Below, in pieces: positions 47,763-58,476 of a DNA stretch of 64,000 nucleotides; the first letter of the stretch is position 1, and each line of letters starts with the position of its first letter. The stretch is from Isoetes taiwanensis (taxonomy: Eukaryota > Streptophyta > Lycopodiopsida > Isoetales > Isoetaceae). The translations under genes were made by a program, and so were the position numbers. Below the pieces are notes generated by a model that saw only the letters and a list, made by a program, of their open reading frames with translations, had not been told where the DNA came from and searched no databases. Where the stretch lies: positions 3,007,821 through 3,071,820 of the forward strand of contig JAJEKV010000057.1 in the NCBI GenBank assembly GCA_021234155.1, in the 5' to 3' direction.

Positions 47763-48602
47763 ATGGAAAAGCTCGGCCTCTTCCTGTTTATGGTCTTTCT
47801 TCTGCAACATGCCTTGGTTCATGCGGCTCGCCCAAATCCTCCAGAGCAGACCTTGCCTTTAGAGCAGCAAACTGGGTCAGCTAATGAGGATCAGGTCTCG
47901 ATGGATCGTCGAAAATTATTGCCTAACTATTCCTATGGTTATCATAGCCCTCAACCAGGCTTTGGTGGTTTTGGCCAAAATAGTGGTGGTCTTGGCAGTA
48001 CTTATGGTGGCTATGGCCAAAATGGAGCTGGATATAGCCAAAGCAGTGGTAGTTATAGTGGTTCTGGTTATGGTGGTTCTGGTTATGGTGGTAGTTACGG
48101 AGGTCCTTACAATGACCCCCATAATGTTATCACTGATCCTACCCCCGGTTATGACCCCTACACATCTCCTACAATCCCTATCTTTGAGCCACCTCCTACC
48201 TCTATCATTGCACATGCCCCTCCTCTATTTGGACCTCATCCCATGCCTTTCACTTCTCCTGTTGTTCCCAATGGCCGTGGTCCTTTCCTCCCCATGGCTC
48301 CACCAATGAGAGGTTGCCCTCCTCTTGCCGATAAGAAAACCATATCCCCCATAAACCTTGCCCCTAGTGGTCCGCTACCTGACCCCCAAGAACCTCCCAA
48401 TGCAAATCCTAGCTCTGATTCTCAAGGTACTGTTACCCTTGATGTCCATCCCACTCCTGTTGTTGGAACAGATGGTTTGCCCCAAGACTCTATTGTATCT
48501 GGCATGCGTGAACATGAATCTACCATGGAGGAAGAACCAAAAGCCGAACATGAATCTACCATGGAGGAAGAACGGAAGGTCCAACAAATTCCTGGAAAAT
48601 AA
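47763..48602 (+). CDS. Secreted Gly/Tyr- and Pro-rich (cell-wall-type) protein
   Basis: A single-exon 279-residue protein. The ATG at 47763 (MEKLGLFLFMVFLLQHALVHA) is preferred to the in-frame ATG at 47679 because it starts a textbook signal peptide, with cleavage likely near VHA|ARP. Residues about 50-115 are Gly/Tyr/Ser-rich (YGGYGQNGAGYSQSSGSYSG and GSGYGG repeats). Residues about 118-230 are Pro-rich (IPIFEPPPTS, PLFGPHPMPF). The acidic C-terminus carries an exact internal duplication of EHESTMEEE. Composition fits extracellular-matrix glycine-rich/proline-rich structural proteins; no enzyme domain is present. AATAAA at 48625-48630 is a candidate polyadenylation signal. The family is otherwise unrecognised. 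Confidence 0.75.
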   Translation: MEKLGLFLFMVFLLQHALVHAARPNPPEQTLPLEQQTGSANEDQVSMDRRKLLPNYSYGYHSPQPGFGGFGQNSGGLGSTYGGYGQNGAGYSQSSGSYSGSGYGGSGYGGSYGGPYNDPHNVITDPTPGYDPYTSPTIPIFEPPPTSIIAHAPPLFGPHPMPFTSPVVPNGRGPFLPMAPPMRGCPPLADKKTISPINLAPSGPLPDPQEPPNANPSSDSQGTVTLDVHPTPVVGTDGLPQDSIVSGMREHESTMEEEPKAEHESTMEEERKVQQIPGK

Positions 48603-51343
48603 ATTGGTGCAATCCATCTCATAGAATAAACATCTTATGATGCTATGGCCACACGTCTAGATTGTAATTGGTCCTAAATGAATAATAGGCACTATGTGTG
48701 TCAACTTCTTTGATGAATAATAGGACCTCATGTATGTGAAGTCAATTCTAGTGAGTGATTGTTTTAATAATAGATTTGCGTATGTTTGCGTTGTCAATAT
48801 GTGATTTTTTGAATGCTCTTCTCCATCTAGCTTTGTAGACCTCAAGCTTAGTCTTTGTAGATACCTTTAGTAGTATGACTATGATGGGCTTATATATGGA
48901 ACTGTGTACTATGTACAGTGAAAATATATGGTATCAATCAAGCTAAAGTCATGTTCATAAATATCCGAGAATCAATTTATGAAAAAGATATGTCAATTTT
49001 CACCTCTATCTTTCACAACAATAAAATCGAGTATTCCAACTTAAAATAGAATAGACGTGCATAGTATAGTTCATATTACATGGTGATAAACACCTCGGGA
49101 ATATCTAGCATTAATTAACAACACCACTCACATGAATGATAAGATACCCATATGACACACTTGCATTTTCAAACCTTGAACACTTTCCAATAAATGAAAT
49201 GGGGGATAGATAGAACCGAGCTCACAAGTATAGTGAAGACTATAGCCATACGTGCACACAAGGATATCAAACTTTGGATTAGCTAGTCAATCTATGTTGT
49301 CACATTAGCATTCTAGTAGTGTGCACAAAGGCCCACTCGGCGTTGTGTACCAATTGGGATAGATCAAGAGGGCAATTTTTTTCTGAGGGAAACCTTAGAT
49401 ATTGAACAAGGGTCCCATAGTAGACTCGACTCAATAGTCAGCCACTACAAGAGGGCTGAGTATGAGTTTGCCACCCTTTATGGCAGACGCATCCATCCCA
49501 ATGGGGTCAAGTCAGAGTATAAGGTAACCTTCATATCTTTACTAGATAGCGGCACATTTGCCATCCTTATGACACTTGGTTGTGAATACCATTTCAAGGT
49601 GAGTTATATTCTCAAATTTTGTAGAGTTATATCTGAGCTAGAAGGGCTTAGTCAGATGTCATATAGATATTTGAACATGGGCACATAGCAAAAATGTAGT
49701 GATTGCAAGGTGTGTGGAAATCTTGCAGCATGCCATGCTTTGTTATTGTTGGCTTTGTTTGGGAGGATGTTAGACATAGTATCTATTGTGATCACATTAT
49801 CTCTTCTGTTAATGCTGCGAATATACTAAATTGTTCGGCCATAGATGCCTAAAACATGCTATTGATCAAACATGGTTTAACATGTACAACATGGTTTAAC
49901 ATGTGCAATGCTGCTATTCATGCAAGGAAAGCATAGAAGAATATTGACAATATTCTATACTTCTACTGCTGGATCGGGTCTATTTCTACACTTATGACCT
50001 TTTGCACTTCCAGATCTGCCTGTTCCTAGAATAACATCAGGTCTCCACGGACTTTAACATTTTCAATACATACGTAATACACATTAGATCATTTCCTCTT
50101 TTAATGTTCATAATTTAGCAGAGGCAGCCAACTTGGGTCTGCCAATAATTACTCTAAAAGTTCCACCAATTTCTTTTTTGTTTGCACATTACGTTAGATT
50201 TGTGCTTCCAGATTATCTACATCGTTGGGAAGGTTCTCAGGCTTCCCATTGAAGATCTACTTCATTTTCATGTACAAGTTCTTTAATTGTCATTGTTCAA
50301 AGATTCTTATACAATGGAGATTTACAAATTCAATTTCATAGTGGTGGTCTTTATGGATTTTTTTAGTTCTATGCTTTGTTAATATGTTGATAAATGTACA
50401 TCAGTCTTAAGGTTGTATAACTTTAAATCTCTATTTGTCATGATGACCCCAGCATATGCAGCTTCTATGTCCATCCTATGGAGGGGATCCAAATGCTTGG
50501 AGTGTAATGCATGCATTCCTGGGAGTGTAGGCTCTCAATACAGTATTACTTTTGCACAAATTAATAGGATAGTTTTGTTCATTGTAAAAGCAGAATGTGT
50601 AGCCCCCATTAGTCCAACAGAGGCACACTATATGATTTTCCTTAAAATTCTCTCACAATATTGCACGAAACAATTGATAACTTATTCATAGCTAGAAATA
50701 TATCATGCATAGTCATACTTGATGAGGAATATATCAATGGCACGAAACAATTGTGTAAGCTATTTGTAGCTAAAAATATGTCATTTATAGTAATCCTTAA
50801 CAAGGAATATTTGAAGAAGCTTTTTATTATATGACATATCTTATTTATTAGGTTATCTTAAACATCTCATGTATAGTAATACTTGACGAGGAATATCTGA
50901 ACAAGCATTCTATTATATGACATATATCTTAATTTGATGTGGGGAGCATGTTCAAATTGGTATGGAATCCAAGATAACGTAATCAAGCCTATCTCAAAGA
51001 CCATGCACACAAAGTCTATCTCCTCTACAATTTGGACGATGTTGAACCCTCACCCAAAGCTCATGCATTATGAGCATACCTAGCTTTCTAAAATAGCAAG
51101 AAAAGATACTATAAGATCGAATAGCAGAAAAAAAAATACTGATATTGACAAGGATTGAAGAGGAATGCAAGGATATCCATTGTTTATTTTCTCTAATATT
51201 GTATATTATGCTATGTGTTCACCTTCTCAGATTCATATACAATACAATTCAATCAAAATCCATGTCATTTGGTATCCCTTTGGCTTTACATATTGTTGCT
51301 AAATTTGTGCACTCTCTCTAAAATCACCATTCCATCCAACCAC
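48603..51343. other. 3' flank and AT-rich interval with decayed repeats
   Basis: Two copies of a ~45-bp motif (ATGAATAATAGG..CT.ATGT) occur at about 48676-48760. At about 50690-50930 three degenerate copies share TAG.AAT.CTT.A..AGGAATAT and TATTATATGACATAT. A plus-strand frame at 50413-50691 ends in ECVAPISPTEAHYM, weakly like the Copia RNase H ALSTTEAEYM motif. No intact gene is seen. Confidence 0.45.
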
Positions 51344-51402
51344 ATGCTTCGCATTAACTTATATTTGTACATATGCCTGGCAACGCCGGGCACCATTACT
51401 AG
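51344..51402 (+). mobile_element. Helitron 3' terminus (plus strand)
   Basis: A hairpin (GCCTGGC-AAC-GCCGGGC, 51375-51391) is followed by a short spacer and CTAG at 51399-51402, then T. This is the same architecture as the 3' end of the 10637-16833 Helitron. The 5' end lies to the left and was not found. Confidence 0.75.
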
Positions 51403-51610
51403 TAATTATAAGATTTCCTTCTACCGTAGCTAAGGTGTGATTATATATACTCAAGTTCCAATCATGTACCCATTCAAAACTGCAATAGCTGCTTACCAGG
51501 GCTTACTACCAGCTGCTTACTATGACCAAGTCCATCGCTATTCTAGACGACATTCACAATGTAGAAGAATTTACTTTTCTTACTATACATCCACAATGGT
51601 TCAAATAATA

Positions 51611-51663
51611 CTAGTTACGGGTGCCCGGCATTGCCGGGCATAAGTACAAATATAAGTTAACAT
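51611..51663 (-). mobile_element. Helitron 3' terminus (minus strand)
   Basis: Read on the minus strand, the hairpin GCCCGGC-AAT-GCCGGGC (51639-51623) is followed by CACCCGTAA and CTAG (51614-51611), then T. About 55 bp are near-identical, inverted, to 51344-51402. The element's body must lie to the right and may include the Copia fragment. Its 5' end was not found. Confidence 0.75.
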
Positions 51664-51707
51664 GGGTCACTTAGTTGGATACGATTATATGATGCTTAAC
51701 ATAATGG

Positions 51708-53303
51708 TTAATTATTAAAAGGCTCTAATTTTGTTCGAGAGTTAGAATTTACCATATAAGCCTTTGCTGTTATAAACTTGTTTTTAAGAAGCAAATCAAT
51801 GTTGGCATAATGGGTATGGCATAATCTATTGTGCCAAGTTGTCTTTGATGGACATTCAACAAGATTGATAGACAAGATATGGTCTTTGTCAAAGCCAAAC
51901 AAATTTCCTACTCTCCTTCCAATGAACTTCAAAATGTTATGAAGAAATATTTTGCATTCAAGCTTTTCAAAAACAACTTTATACCCAAGATCCACAAGTT
52001 GGCAAACTGAGATTAAATTTCTCCAAGATTTGGAACACATAAAACTTCTTTAAGTATCACACTTTTTCCATTTAAATCAAACAACTCTAATATCCCAGAG
52101 TCTCTAATTTTCTGCATCCCACCATCTCCAAGCTGAACTTGACCATTCTCTTTCTTACATTCTTTTAATATCTTCACATCATGTACTACTGATCTTTCTG
52201 CTCCTGAATCTATAATGAGAAACTTGTTATCATTCTTGTTAAACTCTTGAGAAACATTAAGTGCATGTATTACCTCAATGTCATCAGGATTTTCTTCATT
52301 TGCCTCTTCCATGATGTTCACACTAGTGTTTCTTCTAAATCTCCCCCTTCCCCTTTTTGAGTCCATTTGAGTTCTACCTCAACCTCTCCCTCTTCCCCCA
52401 ATACCCTTGGGACTTGGACAATTTGCAGATATGTGACCTTTACCATCACAATTAAAGCATTTAAATTGCTTACCTTCACTTGGACATTCATTTTTAAGGT
52501 GTCCATATTGGTTGCAAGTGTAGCAGGGCCCCAATCTATCTTTTGCTAAGCTGGAACTGCCTCCTCTTTTCTGCTTCCTTGCAAACAGCACCTCTGGAGA
52601 TTGATCATCATCTTGAATACCTCTGGACTGCTCAAATTCAGTACGAATAATCCTCAAGGCATGCTCCTTTGAAGTGGCTATATTTCTCACTAATGTTGCA
52701 AGCTGAGTGTTGTGAGAAACAGCCCTAGACAATGCCAATATTTGGTATTGCTCACTTAAAACATTTCCAGCTCCTTCAAGATCTGCCACAATAGAATCAA
52801 ATTTCTTCAAAAAATCTGTTAGATCATCCTTATCAAATAATTTTAGTTTCCTTAGTTGCTTTTCCAATAAGTCTATTTGGGATGAACTCTTTACCTCATA
52901 TTGACTTATAAGGTACTGCCACATTTCATGTGGCTTTAGCCCTCTTAATCTCAACTTAAGCGCAGTTCCTACCTTACTCAGGATTATCTGCTGAGCTTCC
53001 ATAACTTTAGTGTCATCTGCCACAGCAACAACAGGAGTTGAAGATGCTCTAGGACCTTCTGGAGTTCCACTCTCTCCCCCTGGATTATTTGAGCTGGCAC
53101 CTGGACTTGCAGAACTAGCAGAACTAGCAGATCTAGTAACTCCAGCTTGACCACCATCTACAAGATGCCACAAATGTTCAAATTCCAAAACAGATTTAAT
53201 GGACTCCTTCCAGACTTGGAATCCAGTGTCTCCCTTAAAGACTTCAATTTGATTTAACAAATTGACTGCAAATCTAGTAGATATTATTCCTTAAGCCAAC
53301 CTG
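51708..53303 (-). pseudogene. Truncated Copia (Ty1/copia) retrotransposon polyprotein: gag, protease, pre-integrase
   Basis: The gag frame (53260-52379, 293 residues) has the typical Copia gag core (QYEVKSSSQIDLLEKQLRKL, LSEQYQILALSRAV) and two CCHC zinc knuckles (CYTCNQYGHLKNEC and CFNCDGKGHISANC). A frameshift leads to the aspartic protease frame (52366-52013) with the active-site motif DSGAERSVVHD. A further frame (52040-51708) has the pre-integrase signature NLISVCQLVDLGYK ... WHNRLCHTHYANI. Integrase core, RT and RNase H are missing because the element stops about 100 bp from a Helitron end. No ATG opens the gag frame, so the start has been lost or altered. It would package and process a Copia element, but it is defective. 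Confidence 0.93.
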
Positions 53304-53315
53304 GCTCTGATACCA
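53304..53315 (-). other. Copia primer-binding site
   Basis: Minus-strand TGGTATCAGAGC is complementary to the 3' part of initiator methionine tRNA, the standard Copia minus-strand primer. It lies immediately inside the LTR end. Confidence 0.9.
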
Positions 53316-53316
53316 A

Positions 53317-54071
53317 TGTTCAAATTATAAGTCAACTAGATATTTCAACTTGAGCAAACACTGCAAATTGACAACCTTAAGTTCACTTGAGAAATTAAGT
53401 CAAATAATATCCTTGATTGATCTATGATCTATGCCACAAGCACTTGGTTGAAATAAAGCACAAATTTCTTAAGGAAATCTATGAATGCAAGGGAGCCACA
53501 ATATGGTCCCTAATCCCTTGCAATATATCAGGAATTTCAACCTTAACACAAAATCATAGTCATTAATGCTTAAGGTTCACTGTAGCTACGAGATTGCCTT
53601 AAACACTGTAGCAATCTCCTTTCTGCACCAAACACGAACTTTTCGACATGAATACTCTTTGTGCATTCGATCTACAGTCTAGTTCATAGTTCAACAACGA
53701 ATCATTCATATTTATGCTGTACTCCGTCGGTTTAGCTTGGATAGAAGTTCTATGTTTAGATCTCGGTGGCTCTGAGATATCCCACAGACGTTATTTGCAA
53801 AATCTGACACTTTCAAATTATCCCACATACGTGCATAGATAATTTCGTCTCACAACCATTGAACCTTTAAACCTTTGCAAAAATATAAAACTCCCTTTCA
53901 ATCTTATGTGCATCTTGTTTTGATATCACCATAACATTCAACCTTGTATCCTTCAATTCTCTTTAAGCAAATTACCTAACAAACCCTGACTTTAGGTTAA
54001 CCATATGCTTTTGTCTGCCATCTCTGAGTTCAACTGTAAGAAGAAAGATTTACATGACCATATTTCTAACA
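53317..54071 (-). repeat. 5' LTR of the Copia element (about 755 bp)
   Basis: Read on the minus strand it runs from TGTTAGAAATATGG (54071) to ...TTTGAACA (53317), starting TG and ending CA next to the primer-binding site. The partner 3' LTR is not in the window, so the boundaries rest on these motifs. Confidence 0.75.
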
Positions 54072-54573
54072 GTATAATCTTAAGTGCACCAAATATGGCA
54101 CTCCTCCCTAAGTAATGCTTTGCAGAGTAAGCAGCAGGCTTGACTATGGCATCCAATCTAGTGTTGTAGCAACGGAGTATCGAACCTTATGCCAATTGAA
54201 GGAATATACGGATACAATGGTGAAAATGATGCACTTATACCTAACTTTCTCATATTGCTAGAAGATAGCACAAGCAATTTATTTTTGAAAGCACAAGTTT
54301 GAACTGTCAACTGCATGAAATGTAAATCCTTTGCATTTATCTATTATGAGCTCGTAGAGATATACTATGAAAATTACATGGTTTTATTTCCAGGAAGAAG
54401 AGCAATAAACAGTAGAAGTATAAAACATGGATATGTGAGGGCATCTTACTTTCCCTATCCCACCTCAATATGTACACCCTTTCCGTATCCTACCTCAATA
54501 TATACCTTGCACTAATTCTAAGCGCGACGCAACTTTTAGTTCATGTCCAAACACACAAACTCCACATGTCAAA
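54072..54573. other. Non-coding interval
   Basis: No supported gene. A short near-duplicate (CCTATCCCACCTCAATAT.TA / CGTATCCTACCTCAATATATA) is at about 54455-54505. Confidence 0.5.
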
Positions 54574-56621
54574 GAATAGAATAGAATAGTTTTTTTAACG
54601 TCCACGGATTCCAATAGGTCATGGGACCCATACAATGGGCTAGTACAATCATTACTACTAGGATTAAAAAACCCCTGCCTCCAAAGGTTTTCAAGGGAAA
54701 AACCTTTGCAGTAATGATGATACTAGACAAGCGGAGATAATGACTACTGAGGGCTCAATAATTGCAGACGTTTATCTAGAACCTCAAGTATGTATAATGC
54801 CAAGTCATGCACAGATGGTGCTCTGAGAAGCTGTGGAAGCGTGGAATGGAATGCTAAGGTCAAAAAATGATTCCAGACTATCTCAAAAGCAGGGCAACTC
54901 AGACTTAAGTACAAACAACCAGTATACCAGCCCCAGTGTACATGGAAGCCAATTTTTACTAGTGCATACTCACACAATTATTGTGGAGCTTATCCTGCTG
55001 CATTATGGCAGACCAAGTGGAGGACATGTATAGGCACAAGTTCTACCACGTCGGGGATCATCATCGTATAACCCTAGTAACCAACTCCCAAAGCTAAACA
55101 TACACTGGCCAGGGTTGAACCCCTGACCAAGTGCACATTTATTTTGGCATTACTAGGCCTATACCAACTCACCACACATCCGTTGGGCAAAACTTTAGCC
55201 ATACATGCACACTTTGTAGGCAGGATAGAATCCCGCCTCAGGAAGTCGGGATCCTTCGTACAAACAACCAGTCTCGCTTCTCGCGGCAATTGCGGCCGCT
55301 CCCATCTACCGGTCTCAATCCGTAGCCTGTGGGACCCCGTGCGAATTGACGCAATAGCTACAAGCTTGTTCTTGGACAATGAAGCAAGCAAATAAGCTTT
55401 GGGCCCTGGTGCCAAGGTGGGATTTATGTGTGCATGAGAATGACCAGTTTTCACTTGGGCCAAAGTAACCGCGTCCCATATCTTTTGAGAAAAAAGACCA
55501 TTGAGATATTGTTGCAAAAGCTCAGGATCAGAACTGGCAAGCATCAGGCAGTGCTCTGGTTGCACAGTCCAACGGGCAAACCATGTAGTGCAATGCTCTT
55601 TCCAACATCATTTCAAACGCTGAGGAGATTCAGCCATGGCAAGTGCAAGAACAGGATACCTAACATCATCCATGTGGTGCACCTTGCAGATATAGTGGAG
55701 ATGGCGCTTCATGGCAGAATGTTGAAGAGGTCAAAAACCTGTCTCTTGTAAAAGAATAGCATAGGGCACCGTTGTTTTAACTCCGAGGCTGTAAGTGAGA
55801 AAGGACTTTTGCACCTGCTCCAAGCTCTCCCAAGCACTAGCACTAATGGCAGGCCCCCACACTTCAGAACCATACAGTAAAATAGGCTCTACCAAAGCCC
55901 GAAACAAGTGGGCTTTCCGTGGCCAATCATGAATTTCTGCGCGAAAACAATTGTTTTGCATTGCATAGAATGCTCTCCATCCAGCAGCCACCCGCTTGGT
56001 AATACACTGTTCCCAAAGTGTGTTCTTACAGAATTCTACACCAAGATACTTGTAGCTATCTACAACTTCAACTTCGCGGCTAATCATAGTGCATAGAGGG
56101 AACATTGTGACGAGAAGATTGAACTACCAAAAGCTTGGTCTTTTGGAGATTAACACGCAGACCTGTGTTCTCACAAAACTGTGCAGAGCATGTAAATGTT
56201 GCTGCATATTAGCAGCGGTAAGTGCCAGAAGAGAAACATCATCAGCATACATAAGTTGCCTAATGATATAGTGTGCCAAATGTGGACCTCCGCCGCCATG
56301 ATTATCAAGCCATTCTTCCAATTGATCAATGTACAAGCCAAAGAGTGTAGGAGATAAAGGGCAACCCTGACGAACTCCAATATTGCTAGTGATTTGAGTA
56401 CTTGATGCTGGAAATTTAGCAAAACCCTTTCATAGAGCCGATAAACTGCATTTTGAAGATCTTGTGGAACCCCAAGTGCCTGCAAGCGCTGCCAAAGAAG
56501 CTCGCGTGGTACTGTATCAAAAGCAGAAGTAAAATCCACAAAGCATATATAGAGGTCTTGTTTCAACTGGTATCCAGTGGACGATAAAAAATTTATTCTA
56601 TTCTATTCTATTCTATTCTAA
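54574..56621 (-). mobile_element. Degraded LINE with RT and C-terminal region
   Basis: Minus-strand frames give, in order: FVDFTSAFDTVPRELLWQRL (about 56550), an RQGCP-type block degraded, LYIDQLEEW and LMYADDVSLLA (about 56250), KYLGVEFCKNTLWEQC (about 56050), LLYGSEVWGPAISASAWE (about 55870), GSHRLRIETGRW (about 55320), and a tail region (YTGAGITGCLYLSLSCPAFE). Several frameshifts are present. The endonuclease is missing (5'-truncated). The 3' end carries the TTAACGTCCACGGA motif shared with 41048 and a GAATA-type tail at 54574-54590. The right end shows a short inverted echo of this tail followed by (ATTCT)n at 56593-56620. Confidence 0.88.
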
Positions 56622-58476
56622 CCACCCTGACCCTGCATTTTCGCTAGTTGTTCTAAAAATCACTTTGTAAACTTGACAAACATGGGAATCCCTTATAAAT
56701 CCTCCAAATAGGGTGATGGTAAAGGAATTGTGACATTCCCTTCTATGTCAACACTATTTCCTTTTCATTAAAACAACTATCCTGCCTCTGTGATCATAGT
56801 AATATCAAATGATATCCAAGTATACTTACCCTCAGCTTAAAGCTTGTGTCTCGACTATATTGTGGTGTCTTAATTTAAGCATAGCCTATCTAAAATCATC
56901 TCAAGATGCACATGCTTATCTCATCTTAGGGTGAGCCGACACTTACCTAGATGCTTTTAGATCTCAGCTTCTACGAACTTATTGTATTACCTACTTGTAA
57001 GCAAATACAAGCAAGCCATCTCAATATCATTGGAATTTGCTTCCATTGTGCACACAAAGACCTCTCCTTAGCAATTTGTATAGCTGATGCACAATCCATT
57101 TTGTTCACAGATCCACCATTTCAACCATCTGTCATTTATAGAAATTTGTAGCAATTATAAAACCACCATACCTTCACTATTACCATGTCTTATTCTTCAT
57201 GCTCCACATGAAAATGTTCCTTTTAGCATCTTATCATCCCCTGCCCCCTCTTTTGTGCAACTTTCAACCAAGCTTAGCTCCCTGATGAACTGCATTATGT
57301 TGGTTTTTCATACATCCCCAACTTCAATCTGTAACCAAATTAATACTCGCTGATCCAAACTTCGCTCTAATACCAATTGAAATAGACCTGCCAGGTTAAC
57401 CCCCCAGGTAACTCGAGATCCCATTAAGACTTGCATGAACACTATGAAGTATACATGAATTGAGTAATGCAATGCAAAAGTAGTCTTAAGCTGAAACTCA
57501 ATGTAAAGAATTCGATCTTTAATCTCAACCATATCAAATAAACATGTATGAGCACTATTCTCAAAGAGTATGATATCATACTATATATAATGAAAAATAC
57601 TTCATGCTCTAATAATCCACAATATCAAGTTTATTAAGTAACCACAAAGCCTTGCTAAAAGCTCACAAAGATCATAGGCCTTTAACTCCCTTTGGCTCTC
57701 AACTGCACAATGATCCTTCAAGCCTCATGTCTATCTGCTTACACTATGAACACATGGGGTTAGTTATAAAGACTAAGTGGGGGTTTGAGGCATTTAGAAA
57801 ATGCTGGCATAATCAACAAGAACTATATATATGAGGTAACAATCACAGGAATCGTTCTTAGATTAGGTGCCTCACCTGAGAATCCCTCTACGGAAGAAAC
57901 TAACAATGCAATGTTAATATATAACATGAACAATGATAATTAAAACCTTCATTATAAAAAATATCCAAACATCATCGTCATCCAAATACGTTATAATGCA
58001 CATACCATAACTTTGCAATAACCATATGTAATCACAAGACCATGAGAAACCATGAAATAATCGTTAAATATCTATGCAGGACACCCAAGCTGATCAGGCC
58101 CTGCAGCAAATATAGGTGGGGTAAATCTCTCTCCTAGCATGCGTCTAGTGTTAAGGGACCATTTCTAAGCTATGTAGCGCGACGAAGCACCCTCGTAGGG
58201 GTGACAATGCCTGATGTCAAAAACAAAAACAACCGCGAGTCCAAGCCACGACAAATGGACTTTAGCCCCGGAGGATACGCACTCATACATAAACTAAAAA
58301 CTTAGCATATGTCCCACATGTCAGAGTTTATATCATATTTATTACCATGATCCAAGAATCCGGAGTCACATTTCACATGCATTTCCCATGTATATATACC
58401 AAGGACACATAGAACAATGCCAAGACTGCAATGATATCATAGAGATTCAATCACATTCTGGTGCTAACACGCCATC
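56622..58476. other. AT-rich interval with LTR remnants
   Basis: Minus-strand TGGTATTAGAGC at about 57363-57374 is a one-base variant of the Copia primer-binding site. The adjacent sequence (to about 57415) resembles 1158-1200, so a decayed LTR probably lies to its right. No coding frame is convincing. Confidence 0.4.

Noticed and set aside
47884-48309. Alternative frames within the Gly/Pro-rich gene (both strands)
   Set aside because: They arise from the repetitive GGT/CCT-rich codons; only the frame with the signal peptide is coherent.
50413-50691. Copia RNase H fragment
   Set aside because: Only a weak echo of the ALSTTEAEYM motif is present and no flanking RT or integrase block can be traced.
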